Notes under the pieces: generated by a model
The model's input: the letters and a program-made list of their open reading frames with translations, nothing else
What the model was told of the DNA's origin: nothing
Database searches by the model: none
Program-made: the position numbers and the translations under genes
Part shown: positions 1 through 10,490 of the stretch, in pieces
Layout of the letters: the number at the start of each line of letters is the position of its first letter
How positions within the stretch are numbered: the first letter of the stretch is position 1
NCBI GenBank assembly: GCA_029706075.1
Contig: JAINUG010000193.1
Location: forward strand, 370,001-434,000
Length of the DNA: 64,000 nt
DNA from: Aldrovandia affinis
Lineage: Eukaryota > Chordata > Actinopteri > Notacanthiformes > Halosauridae
Reading direction: 5' to 3'

Positions 1-54
1 CATGCCCAGTTGAACACCTCCAAGATCAACAAGCACAGCTTTGTCTGCTCCAAG
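1..54 (+). CDS. possible partial exon ending in a splice donor, unidentified
   Basis: Frame 1 is open through base 54 and uses codons that mostly end in G or C (AAC ACC TCC AAG ATC AAC AAG CAC AGC), as vertebrate exons often do. It is followed by a good donor, AAG|GTCAGT. The readable peptide ends NKHSFVCSK and I do not recognise it. The opposite strand is also open here and would join in phase to the candidate minus exon at 652-769, so the strand is uncertain. The piece is cut by the window edge. Confidence 0.3.
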
Positions 55-651
55 GTCAGTAATTACTCTTATCAACCGTAAAATAATGTTATGCTGTTGT
101 TATCAGATGTTAGCTGGTTAACCTAAATTATCGTAAGGTTCGTAGCTATCCGTGGCGCTAGCAAGCTTAGCCAGCGACGCTAACGTGGCTACGGTCTGGA
201 TATACAGCTCCGGGTTGCAACGTTGGTAAAGTTAGACTAAATGTTAGCTTTGTTATTCGTGATCCAGGCAGCTTGCTAATGTTAAGATGTTACTATCATT
301 ACTATTTCAGCACTTTGTCAATGGGCGCAGAAACCTGTGGAGCTAACCAGAGTAATGTCGTTACAGCACAGGCTACTAATGTTACGTTAGTTAGCTAATG
401 CTAGCTAACTTACTACTGAATGTAACGTTATATAGGCCTACTGCTTTTGCTTTTTAATGATTGTAATAGTGAATAAAGTGAATAAAGACCTACCCAGCTT
501 TACAGGAACAGTGTTGCTCCTTAATGTTGTTGTCCTCTGTCTCAATCGCCAGGTGATTAACTTTTACTTTGTGATCTGTAGGCTATCCCTTCTATCCTAA
601 TTTTTTTTGCATAATTTTTTTGCAGAGTAATTGTGATATCCTGGATATAAC

Positions 652-769
652 CTTCGAAAGCATACTGTAGGCTCTTCTGTCTGGTTCTATCGGAAATCTC
701 TTTGTCTATTTTCCAAAAATTGGATAACATTTCTCCAGGGAGAGCAGTTAGCGACAGTGGGAGCGCCAT
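652..769 (-). CDS. possible first coding exon of an unidentified gene
   Basis: An ATG at 769 in good context (GCCAGCATGG) opens 39 codons, beginning MALPLSLTALPGEM and ending SLQYAFE. A possible donor GAAG|GTTATA follows, leaving phase 1. The sequence upstream has a GC-box-like stretch (CCACGCCCCCC) near 815, as in a promoter. If the ZBTB11-like gene continues past 888, this exon lies inside or just beyond its next intron. I do not recognise the protein. It may be a chance reading frame. Confidence 0.3.
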
Positions 770-887
770 GCTGGCTCCGAAAGCTTGACGGATTTAGCAA
801 CAATAACTAAGGGGGGCGTGGTTTAGCGAAGGGTCAATTGGCCAAATTGGGAGGAAAACAAAAATGAAATAAAAAGAGGAGCCATAC

Positions 888-2456
888 CTTTGGTGGATCG
901 GTGCCCTTGGCCCTGCGCGGCCGGGGCAGGGGGGCTGTGTGAGGGCGGTCCTGCCCCCCCCCGCCCCCCTGCGCCCGGCGGGACGCGCCTCTCCTCTGCG
1001 GGGGGCCCTGCGGGGCCCGGTGGGGGGGCTCCTGGGGGGGCGACACGCAGCGCGTCAGGCTGATGTGCACGCTCTCCTCCTCGCGCTTCACCCCCGGCCG
1101 GCAGAAGAACAGGAAGCCGGGGTCCAGCAGCCTCACCGGGGGCTTGCTCTGCCGCTTGGCCCGCGCGGGCGGCACGGCGACGGGGTCCGGCGTCACAGCG
1201 ACGGGGTCGGCCGGCTCCTCCTTGATGTGGAGATTCCGCCCGGTACCGGCCTCCCGCCACGAGGGGGCGCTGCTGCTCGCTCTGCCAACGCCGGCTCTGA
1301 CGGAGAGCAAGGGCTCCCCCCGGTGGCGAGCGTGAGCGCTGCGCGTGGGGGGGGCGACGGCGAAGGGGGCCGGCTCCCTCTTGACCCTCCTCCTGGAGAC
1401 GCAGGGCGAGGCGGCGTCCCTCCGGGCGCGCAGGCGCGGCACGGCCAGCAGGGGGCGGTCACGAGCGCGCAGGCGCGGCACGGCCAGCAGGGGGCGGTCT
1501 CGGATCCTGACCGAGCGCCTCAGCTCCCTGCGCTCGGGGGCTGGGGGGGCCCCACGCCCCCTCCCCCCTCCCCCCGCCACGGCCAGCGGCTCCGGGGGCT
1601 CCGCCTTTATGGGCCTCGCCGGGGGAGGGCCGGGGGCCGGGCCTGGCGGGGGCAGGGGGCGGGGCGTGCGGCGGGCGGTCAGCGAGTAGCTGCTGACCTT
1701 CGGCGCGCGGAGGCGTCTCTTCTGCCGCCAGCCGGCCGGCTGCAGTGGGGCGGGGCCCAGGCTCCTCCTCTGCAGCCCCAGCACGCCCAGGAGCCGAACC
1801 TTCTCCTGCATGAGGGGGCTCTGCACCTCCTCCTCCACCGGCTCCTCCTTCACCAGGACCACGCCCACCCCCGCCCCCGCCCCCGGGCCCGCCTCCACCA
1901 AGCTCAGCCTCTGATTGGAGGAGGAGGAGGAGGAGCTGGAGGCGGGGGCAGGCCCTCTCTGGGCTGCTCTCCCTCGTGAGGGGGTGGGCCGCTCCTGGGG
2001 GAACGTGGAGCCGGATCGCAGGACACGGGGGCCCGGCGGGGAGACAGCGCCCCCTGGTGGGGAGGAGGAGGGAGCGCGGGGAGGGCCGGGCGATGCTTTG
2101 GTCTTGCTGGACGGGGATTTGAAGTCCATCAGCTTGAGGCGGCGGGCGGGGCTGCAGGGGAGCCCGTTCCCCCCCGAGCCGTGGGGCGGGTCACAGCTCT
2201 CGCTCGGGGGGGGGCGCGGTGGCCGTTTCCGGGACGACCCGGCAGGCTCCGCCCCCGGGGGGGCGCTCCTCTCACGCTTCCTCTTCCTGTGGAGCCCCCC
2301 CCCCCTCGCTCCGGAGCGCTACGCAGGCGTCCACCGCGGCCCACATGCGGAGGTGACGCGCCATGGCTGACACCTCGCCCAGAATCCCGGCCCGCAGCGA
2401 CAGCGTGGAGCTGTAGGAGAACTCGAGCAGGGGCAGGAACGCCTCCTCACTGAAGC
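888..2456 (-). CDS. zbtb11-like: ZBTB11-like exon 4 (end of BTB domain, basic linker)
   Basis: The exon opens with GFSEEAFLPLLEFSYSSTLS and AMARHLRMWAAVDACVAL, the C-terminal half of the BTB fold. That frame runs into 11 G (plus-strand C at 2295-2305) and then stops. The frame one base away continues as HRKRKRE, PARRLKLMDFKSP and about 400 more residues to the donor CCAAAG|GTATGG. A run of 10 or 13 G would make one frame, so a base-count error or a real frameshift is present. The linker is rich in P, R and G and holds five SUMO-type psi-K-x-E motifs (VKEE, IKAE, VKRE, IKEE, VKRE). It also carries a 39-nt tandem duplication encoding DRPLLAVPRLRAR twice (about 1430-1505). Confidence 0.75.
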
Positions 2457-4444
2457 CTGCAGGAGAGGGAGGGAGGGAGACACGGGGTGCGCGGTGAGGC
2501 AGCCTCAGGGCAACACCAAGCGCTGATCAACCTCATCACGCTCTCCACAGACTAGTTCAATAATCCTTTACCACCTTGGACAAGATGGCAGTCCAGAAGT
2601 TCCAGGAATCCATTTTCTCATTCTGGATAGACTAAACTAAACTAAACTAAAAATAGGCCTATATACTCCCGACTCATTTTACCGCCCGTGTGTTCTTTAA
2701 ATGCCTCAGTTTACATCAAAGATTCGCGACGAGACGAAACCGTTTTAGAACGTTGCAGAGAAAAGTTGCAGAAGAGTCCCAATATACATGATCTGCAACT
2801 TTCTGAAACGAGCCGTTTACATCAAAGCGCTGAAGCAGAGACAGTTTACCGTTTCCACAACAACCACGCTCTCTACGTCCGTGCTGATACCGGCTTTACT
2901 GGTGGTTGGTGCATATTTTCTATCTGAAAAAATGGAAGATGACAGTGACCGAGAGTTGCTTACTGCAACTGTAACTGTATTGTTGATTAAACGCCGCAGA
3001 GGCAAAAAACACGCAGATCAAGGATTTGGAGCCGACCATGGGTGCTACAGCGACAGAGTCAAGGGGCCTACGCAAACTTATGTTGTGAAATGGAGACTGG
3101 AGATGTACCATCTTTTAGTAATTTCTCGCGTCTATTCCCGGAGTACTACCGTCGTCTAGAACAGTGGTTCTCAAAGTGGGGGTCGCAAGATCATTTCAAG
3201 AATGGGAGGAAAAAAATGTGACAATAAAATGCTATTTTTTTTAACCATAATTGCATTTAGGCACAACATAAAAAAAACAGGCCTACAATTCATGTGTTGG
3301 CCTATCATTTATTTTAACAATCAGAGTATGTAGCCAACAAGGCCTCCCGCGTAGTCCAGTGGTTACAACGTCCGACGCTGGCCACGGAGACCGGGGTTCA
3401 ATTCCCCGTCTCGCCAAGTGTCGGCTCTGGCCAGGAGTGCCACCAGGGGGCGGCGATTGGCTGTCCGCCCCAGGGAGGGGAGGGGAGCCGACGTGACGTT
3501 CGCTGCGTAGAGTGGCCCTGTAGTACCGGGTTACGGTCGACGGCCTGCGGGTGCCGTCTCGTAAGAGGCGTCACTTCGCTTCGTCACTACCGGTCGCAGG
3601 ACTACGGCAGCGAACTCACATTACTAGGGGGGGATTGACGTAAAAATAGCGGGTCTAATTGGCTACCAAATTGGGAGAAAAATGGGATAAAATCAGAAAC
3701 AAATTTATAAAAGAAAATAGTATGTAGCCAACAATATTTTGATTCTCAAACTTTTCAGCTTGTGACTCCCGGTAGAGACGCAACCCCACGCCCCCCCTTC
3801 CCCGAGGTGCTTACGACAATTTGGATCGAGTGCTCTGCTTGCAAGAGCTCTCTGTGTATAATATAGTGTATAAAATGAATGTGATGTGCTCCTTGTAAGA
3901 CTCTTGCCTTCAGTCCTGTCTTTTTACCCAATATTGGCGAGCACTGCCCATTTGGTGCCCAGCTTTTTGAAAATGCCATTGCTTGTACAAGTTCTCTATC
4001 GCAGTGCAAACGCATGTCGTCCTCACTGTTTCAAGCTCACTTGGTTTATCAGCACAAGAGGGATAGATGGCTTTTCTGAATGAAATTCATCGGTCGCTTC
4101 AGAGTGACCTGTCAATATGAGTAGCGCCTAAATGTATTAATGTTAACAAGCATTTTCCCAGTAGCCTCGTCTGACCTGTAGTAACTTTATTTACGACATG
4201 TCAGTTACTGTACATTTACAGCGCAACACCAAATGTACTAGCCTACAAACTGCCTTGTGTGTGCATAATTTATTTTTGCAAGCTAGCTAACGTTAATCTG
4301 CAAAATGGAACGGTGGTTAATCCGTAAAAACAAGGACACAGCAGATATCGAGATTGACAACAGTCGCCCTGAAGCAATTCATGAAATAAAAGGGAGAGAG
4401 ACAAAGAGAGGCCGAGAGAGAGAGACAGAGATGAGATGAGAAGG

Positions 4445-4475
<31 letters not shown>

Positions 4476-4524
4476 GAGGAACGGGGGAGTGGTAAAGAGA
4501 AACGGAGAGAAACGGGGAGAGAGA

Positions 4525-4557
<33 letters not shown>

Positions 4558-5549
4558 GAGAGATGAGAGATGAGAGATGAGAGATGAGAGATGAGAGATG
4601 AGAGATGAGAGATGAGAGATGAGAGATGAGAAGGAGACGGAGAGGCAGATCTCACCACTGAGGTCGATGTCCGCACACGGGTTGGAGGTGGAGTCCATCT
4701 CTGCGAAGATCTCGTGGAAGTACTCGCTGACGGCCGCCAGCACGGCCCTGTGGGCGGGGAAGGAGCGTCCGCTGGTCCTCAGGGTGATGTCACAGAAGAG
4801 CCCCGCCTCCCGCTGGCCGCGCAGCTTGCTGAGCACGCTGTTGCCGTGGGACGCGAGCGTTCTGGAGACCCGTGGCTCGGGAGTGGCCTGCTCCGGACAC
4901 ACACCCAAAAACAAACCTGACGATCCAACAACCGCGGCTTCCGCCCACTACACAAATACATGGAGAATAATGGGGCCTCCCGGGGGGTCTAGCGGTTACA
5001 ACGTTCAGCACATTTCATCTGAGGCCACTTTCTAAAGCTACATTTCTGCACACCAGCTTAAACAGCTGGACACTCACCAAAGCCCCACCTGGGGCTCCAA
5101 CCTGCAACAGTTGCCTGGCCACTACATGGCTGTGCTCTCTCTCTCTCCCTCCCTCCCTCCCTCCTCCTCCCTCCTCCCTCTGTCTCTCTCGGTCTCTGTG
5201 TCTCTCTCCCTCCCTCCCTCCAGGGCTCAGTTCTTACCTTGTGTCTCTCCTGCTGTGCTTGGCACTCCTGGCATCCCAGAACATACTCTCGGATGTTGAA
5301 GTACATTCCTGAAGAGAGAGAGAGGGAGAGAAAGGGGGAGGGAGAGACAGAGAGAGAGACACAGAGAGAGGGAGAGTGAGAAAGGGAGTGGGAGAGGGAG
5401 AGACAGAGAGAGACACAGAGAGAGGGAGAGTGAAAGAGGGAGAGGGAGAGACAGAGTGAGAGAGAAAGGGGGTGGGAGAGGGAGAGACAGAGAGAGAGAC
5501 ACAGAGAGAAAGAGAGAGACACAGAGAGAGGGAGAGGGAGAGAGGGAGA

Positions 5550-5585
<36 letters not shown>

Positions 5586-8157
5586 CACAGAGAGAGGGAG
5601 AGAGAGAGACAGAGTGAGAGAGAGAGAGAGAGAGACACAGAGAGAAAGAGAGAGACAGAGGGGAAGAGAAAAAGAGAGAGAGAAACCACAGCATCACGGG
5701 AAGCCCTCTCATCCGTGTTGGTTCAGGCATTTTAAAACCAGGACAGCTGCATATTGGGAGTGCCATTCCCACCCCCTGCGTGTTGATTGATTGATTGATT
5801 GATTGAAAGGATTGAGCAAAACTGGCCACTTCTCTGTACTGTGTGTGGCGCTGGCTCTGCAACAGAACCCCCCAAATATTCTGCATAATCAAAGGGACAC
5901 GCTCAGCTGTAATGACATTCAGACGATGGCTTTCAGGGCGTGAAACAGATATTTCTGTTCAAACGCCTTTTTCTGAGAAACCGGTGAAAGAGGTGGTAAC
6001 CTTTTCTCAAAAATCTATTTTTTAAAAAGATCATCAACAATTTTGATCACAACTTAAGAGTGAGTTCACTCCACTTTCAGTGAATAAAGTACAGGAAGTA
6101 AGAGAGACTCCCAGTTCAAATACACAAGAGTAAGCTAGATAATGTAGGCTATACCATTCAAAGCAGAATTCCATCAAATAGATTACAACAGAGCCCCCCC
6201 CAAGACAGAAAACAGAAGAGGGGGTCATTTCTCACTCGGTTGATCCCACCCCTGAAGCTGAACAATTTCAATTTTCACTTCACCTTTAAAATAGAATATT
6301 CTTATTTGCCGTGTTACACGAGGTAATTGGAATGTGTCTCTTCACATATCTCTCCTAAAACAGGTCAGAGCGCAGGGTCAGCCATAGTACGGCGCCCCTG
6401 GAGCAGTTTAGGGGTTCAGTGCCTTGCTCAAGGGCACTTCAGCAGTGCCCCAGGAAGTGAACCAACAACCCTCTGGTTTCCAATTCATTGTTTTTTCTTT
6501 TGGCCTTCCTGGGATTTGAACAAGCAACCCTCCGCTTGCCAGCCTGTGTTGCTAAGCACTGAGCCATGTCCACCCTCTTTTATTGAGTTGGCTAACTTCC
6601 AATCTCCAAGGCTCCAATAACTTTGCAAAATGTTTTCTTTTTTTTGTGAGAATAGAGGTCACTGAGCCACTCATGGCACGGCCAGACCACAGAACGTTCA
6701 GCCCCCGCCCCCCTCCTCCTCCTCCTCCTCCCCTCCTTATCTAAGAAAACACCAGAAGTGGATCACTCTGTTCTTCTCTCTATCTGCCATCTACAGAAAT
6801 CAATCTGCCTTTGATTCATTTTAAGTGAAAATGTGCTTTCAGTCGGCAAAACATTAGCCTGCGTTTCATCGATGTGATGCATTGTATTCAGTTCATTATT
6901 TAGAGCGAGAGAGAGAGGTGCCATCAGCTATCTGCTAGTAGATGCTATCAAACTAGTAAATTAAATCAAGGCTTTTTTTCTCACGGACAGAAGCAGAACA
7001 ACAAGGTTGTGCAAAATCAAATCTTGTCTTCACACGCGCACCTTGCCAGTGCAATGTTTTACTTTTTGAGGTTGTTGAGCAAATTGTTCCCAGAATTTTT
7101 AAAATGTGCCTATCCAACCAACTCAACCCATGTAACTTCAAATACACACGGAGTCGCTACAAAGTAACGTCCTTTACCTTTGTAATTCACACTTTAATTA
7201 TTCAATACGCAGCCTAAATACAAGAATAAACAGCCCATTTAAAGGGCACTGCTTCCGCACATGGCCGTGATGTGCATGCCATCCCCAAAGCGGCATTTTT
7301 GCATTTCACTTCATCTTGATTTGTGCTTTTCCCTACCAATTCAAATCTCCTGTTTAACAGGGCGATGCTGTAAGATACCCAAGCTCCATCGCATTTCTTA
7401 TGACGTCCTATTACACATGCGAAGTGTGGATGGAGGTCGCCTGCTGGATACGAAACTGCGCTACAGTATAGTACACTACAGATGCCACCGCTGGCAGACA
7501 CGTATATTCTGAAACAGTCGCCGCAGAAAGTGCGAAGAGGGGAAACAGTTGACACTTGTCGTCCAAACGAAATATAAACTTTGCACAACAATAAACAATC
7601 GTTATTAAAACTCTAGTTAGCTTGCGAGCCACAGAAGCTAGCGGGCTAGCTAGCGTTGATATTGGGAGGCAGGGCGCATTTTCCCTGCTCATCGTTTGCA
7701 GAAGCAGCTCACATGGAAGCACAGGAGATGCGCGTGGAGTAGCTACATTACTCCGGACTTCACAGCTCCGATAATCACACACGACCATCGCGAAACACCT
7801 ACCCTCCCACCAGTAGTTTTCTGCAACAAATCTGTAGGTGTCCTCCAAGGTGTGGTGGTGTCCCTTCCCCTTCCGATGGGACGTGGCGATGGCGTGGAGC
7901 CGGCGGTCCTGGTCCAACACCTCTCTGTGAATGGTGTGCCCGTTCTCCAACTTTCTGCGGTACAGCAGTCCGTCGATCACTTCGAAATAGGGCGAATCCG
8001 CCGCCACCGGCACGCACGTCGATGCGCTCGCCTGCCCGGCGTCACCGAGGCCGCCGCGAGAGCCCCGCGGGAGCCCCTGCCCTTTGCCCAACACATGTGT
8101 GGCGCAGAAAGTGTCCTCGTTAACGCGGCGCGTGCTGTAGATGCAGTCTCCGGCCAT
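888..8157 (-). CDS. zbtb11-like: ZBTB11-like gene: HHCC integrase-type domain + BTB/POZ + long SUMO-motif linker (partial, four exons)
   Basis: Four exons join in phase: 8157-7803, 5308-5238, 4887-4656 and 2456-888. Residues about 94-134 form an HHCC zinc-binding module of the retroviral/Ty3 integrase type (H94, H101, C131-x2-C134, with the YWW signature before the third ligand). Residues about 156-265 form a BTB/POZ domain (FCDITL, PAHRAVLAAVSEYF, FLPLLEFSYSS). HHCC followed by BTB is the layout of vertebrate ZBTB11, a nuclear C2H2 transcription factor of about 1050 residues, and the BTB core resembles it closely (DLSGF..SFLPLLEF). About 740 residues are encoded here. The C2H2 finger exons expected after 888 are not in the window. 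The linker contains an apparent frame change at a G run (see exon 4). A ZBTB11 paralogue is an alternative to the orthologue. Confidence 0.75.
2457..4430. other. ZBTB11-like intron 3: SINE and otherwise unremarkable sequence
   Basis: This intron holds one complete SINE (3341-3718, separate entry). A short TAAAC run lies near 2630-2650, and an imperfect duplication of a ~20-bp motif at 2700-2825 includes the string GTTTACATCAAAG twice. I see no convincing exon in the rest. Confidence 0.5.
3341..3718 (+). mobile_element. SINE family A, full-length copy with 16-bp target duplication
   Basis: A tRNA-like head has an A-box-like CAGTGGTTA and a B box GGTTCAATTCC. The body includes GGCGATTGGCTGTCCGCC and the tail is AATTGGCTACCAAATTGGGA. 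The flanks AGTATGTAGCCAACAA at 3325-3340 and 3719-3734 are a perfect 16-bp target-site duplication. About twelve other copies of this family occur in the window. Confidence 0.85.
4431..4650. repeat. GA-rich and GAGAT tandem repeats just inside the exon 3 donor
   Basis: (GA)n tracts at about 4448-4475 and 4518-4556 are followed by about ten copies of AGAGATG (about 4556-4630). The block begins a few bases inside the intron from the donor at 4655. Confidence 0.85.
4656..4887 (-). CDS. zbtb11-like: ZBTB11-like exon 3 (N-terminal half of BTB/POZ)
   Basis: This is a 232-nt exon with acceptor GGAGCAG|GCCACT and donor CTCAGTG|GTGAGA. It encodes NSVLSKLRGQREAGLFCDIT and PAHRAVLAAVSEYFHEIF, the conserved first helix, strands and second helix of a BTB/POZ dimerisation domain. 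It leaves at phase 1, which joins exon 4 to restore DLSGF, as in ZBTB11. Confidence 0.85.
5238..5308 (-). CDS. zbtb11-like: ZBTB11-like exon 2 (C-x2-C of the HHCC module)
   Basis: This is a 71-nt exon with acceptor CTTCAG|GAATG and donor CACAAG|GTAAGA. It reads MYFNIREYVLGCQECQAQ. The C-x2-C completes the zinc-binding HHCC module begun in exon 1. It enters at phase 1 and leaves at phase 0, matching both neighbours. The acceptor's pyrimidine tract merges into a CT-rich repeat (5311-5690). Confidence 0.8.
5311..5690. repeat. (GA)n-rich minisatellite abutting the exon 2 acceptor
   Basis: Nearly pure purine sequence of GAGAGA and GACAGAGAGAG units begins two bases from the intron end. On the coding strand it is a CT-rich tract of about 380 bp that forms the pyrimidine tract of the acceptor at 5309-5310. 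The long serine-leucine frames read from it are repeat artefacts. Confidence 0.85.
5700..7802. other. ZBTB11-like intron 1: SINE-like block, otherwise nothing recognised
   Basis: This intron contains a short GATT run (about 5785-5805) and a tRNA-like dispersed repeat around 6385-6600. That repeat includes TTGCTCAAGGGCACTTC and a reverse B-box-like end, seen in many fish repeats. The rest shows no exon I can support. Confidence 0.45.
6385..6600 (-). mobile_element. tRNA-like dispersed repeat fragment
   Basis: The phrase GTGCCTTGCTCAAGGGCACTTC, followed by GGGATTTGAACAAGCAACCC and CTGAGCCATG, has the look of a reversed tRNA-derived head (B box TTTGAAC...). The ends are not clear and I cannot see target duplications. 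Confidence 0.45.
7803..8157 (-). CDS. zbtb11-like: ZBTB11-like exon 1 (start codon, first two HHCC ligands)
   Basis: The ATG at 8157 (MAGDCIYSTRRVNEDTF) opens 118 codons plus one base. The donor is GAGG|GTAGGT. The exon holds the peptide FEVIDGLLYRRKLENGH, then the paired histidines of the HHCC module and the aromatic VAENYWW just before the splice site. The exon is GC-rich and the 5' flank to about 8300 is also GC-rich, fitting a CpG-type promoter. Confidence 0.75.
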
Positions 8158-9216
8158 TTTCGCCGGCTGTTCCTGTTTACAGACGCCCTGTGTGCCTTGC
8201 TGGTTTCCGTCCTACCCCCCACCCCCGCTTGTCCCTCCGACCTGCGAATGCGGTAGTTAAAGCCTTTCACCTCAACCGAGCCCCAGGGATCCGAGTGATG
8301 CGCGCTGTGGTTGCCAGTCTTGGACGTCCGTGGCGGACCGACAACCCCCGGACACTGATCGGACTCGCTTAACGTTACAGTTTAAATAATATTAAACCTG
8401 GTCTAGTGTTGCTGTACTGAATTACCCCTTTAACAGGTAATTGTTGCTGGAAGCCATCTATGCGAATCTACGTGACAATGAAAAACTATTTATCTTTATT
8501 AAAATATCCTGCCGAGACGGCATTCAAGAAGTTGCAAACATGAGAAATGAGAAGTTATCGCGTTTGGCTAGCGTTGGGTGTTCAAGGCAAGATGATCATC
8601 CAGAATCTACTACTGCTACATCTCGACGTAAAACCAGCCACTGTAAACACTGTAAAGTTTTAACAGATCATGATGCAAACATATGAGTTGTGTCCAGCGT
8701 TAAGATCAATACATTACCCTCTGATCCAAACAGCGAACTCTGGATACCTTTCTGTGGATATAACATTGTCTCAGTACTGTACCGGTCAACTGAATTCATA
8801 TCTAACAAATTTAGCCAAATGATTTGATCAACGTTGTTATATTGATTATTTCAGCGCAGTTTAAATAAGTTTATTTAGCAGCTAGAAAATGTAGCCAGCT
8901 ATATATGTGTTGGGGTGTTACCTAGTTAACTATTAGCTAAAATGTTATCTTGGGTAAATGCAGAATACCATGATGCAGATTATAGCCTATACAAATCCAC
9001 CACGGATGCACAAACTAGGCTGTCATGCAATGGACATCGAAATGGAAAAGCAAATCATTAACAACCATCATCTATAGTTGTTGTTTCTGGACAGACGAAT
9101 GTAAACAATGTATTGTAATAGTAGAATGTCCTTGTAGCTAGCGTGTCACCAGACATAAATTTACCCTTAAGGAAACCTAACAAATATTCTCTGATCTGCT
9201 AATCGACTTGCTTGCC
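8158..9216. promoter_or_regulatory. 5' flank of the ZBTB11-like gene
   Basis: GC-rich sequence of about 100-150 bases upstream of the ATG at 8157 suggests the transcription start region. The DNA then becomes AT-rich, with many GCTAGC/AGCTAG words. No TATA box stands out and no gene is recognised to 9216. Confidence 0.35.
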
Positions 9217-9422
9217 GCTGCTGCTCCTCTCCAATAATTTACGGTATTCTTCAGACCGCTAGCAAACTTGCTGCTCCTCTCCAATAACTTACGGTATTCT
9301 TCAGATCGCTAGCAAACTTTCTGCTCCTCTCCAATAACTTACGGTATTCTTCAGATCGTTAGCAAACTTGCTGCTCCTCTCCAATAACTTACGGTATTCT
9401 TCAGATCGCTAGCGAACTTGCT
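9217..9422. repeat. 50-bp tandem repeat, four copies
   Basis: Four adjacent copies of a 50-bp unit contain CTGCTCCTCTCCAATAA, TTACGGTATTCTTCAGA and CGCTAGC. They differ at only a few positions. The block lies between genes. Confidence 0.85.
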
Positions 9423-10334
9423 ACCTGGCATAGCTGGCCGGCTAACAGCTAGCTTGTTGACTGGCTGGCTGCGGCGCATCGAGTCAAACAAGGTGAAGAG
9501 CGGAGGTGCCTTCCTGGAACCACGGAACAATTCAGTGCAATAAAGTCACGGTTTGAAATACATAGATTCCCGTCACCACCGTCGCATTCAATTCGGATCT
9601 TTCTCCTTTTGCGTAGTCATATGATCCAATTCTTTAACTCGTAACCTTCTGCTGCTAGTTGCCACATGACAACCTAGCTTCATTCAAACATCCGCGACGC
9701 CCCCCCCTCCACCTCCTCCGTCAATGCCTATTAGCGGACTCTTTTAAGAATTTACCACCCAGGACAATGCGATTGGTGGTTACAACTGTCACTCAATTCT
9801 GTATGGTTCATTTTTTTCTACGTCAGATAGGTTGCTGACATCAGCGTTGTCTTTCTGTAGTGCGCGTTAGCTGACAAGTTGATTGTTGTTAAACAACAAA
9901 CAATGTGCAAGTACCCTCTCGAATACACTTGCATTAAATGATCACCCTCACGCCACCTGGTTTAAAACAATATCATTACAAACAAAATGATTTAATATAA
10001 TTACAATTAAAACCCACCTATTCACAAAGATAGACTCAGTCGGACAGGCATGCTTTAGTGTTTTCAAAGAAGCTTGCTGTTTATAAATTTTAGCAATGTA
10101 TTTCATATGCGCAATTAAAACAAATTCGAGAACATTCAATTATGAGTTCCTGATGATACAGTCACATATTTTACTGTTAAGCCAGTACAGGGCTGTGTAG
10201 ATTCTTGTTGGAAATGAAACAACATGTTCAACATTTAGCAAAAAACTGCACAACAAAATATTGCATTCTATCTAAATTAATTTAGTGACAATAGAGACTT
10301 ACAGGCATATGCAGGTATATATACATACATATGT
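9423..10334. other. intergenic, nothing recognised
   Basis: No reading frame, repeat family or RNA gene that I can support. It is AT-rich after about 9900. Confidence 0.4.
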
Positions 10335-10490
10335 ATATGCCACTTAGCAGTTGCTTTTATCCAAAGCGACTTACACTAGTGAATGCATACATTTTACAAT
10401 ATATGTGGTCCCAATGGGAATCGAACCCGCAACCTAAGTGTTGTTAACGCCATGCTCTACCTACTGAGCCACACAGAATCACATATACAC
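10335..10490 (-). mobile_element. SINE family C copy, seed of the adjacent 39-bp minisatellite
   Basis: Read on the minus strand it has an A-box-like GGCTCAGTAGGTAGAGC, a B box GGTTCGATTCC, and an L2-like tail TAAGTCGCTTTGGATAAAAG ending GCCACTTAG-like. The same family occurs at 26938-27075 and 55928-56080. The head runs directly into the tandem array at 10490. Confidence 0.75.

Noticed and set aside
939-1979. 346-residue plus-strand frame
   Set aside because: It is the GC-rich antisense shadow of the ZBTB11-like linker exon. The minus frame has the splice sites and motifs.
3341-3420. tRNA-like sequences with A and B boxes here and in the other SINEs
   Set aside because: They are SINE heads: each is followed by the SINE body and tail, and no cloverleaf with a proper acceptor stem is evident.
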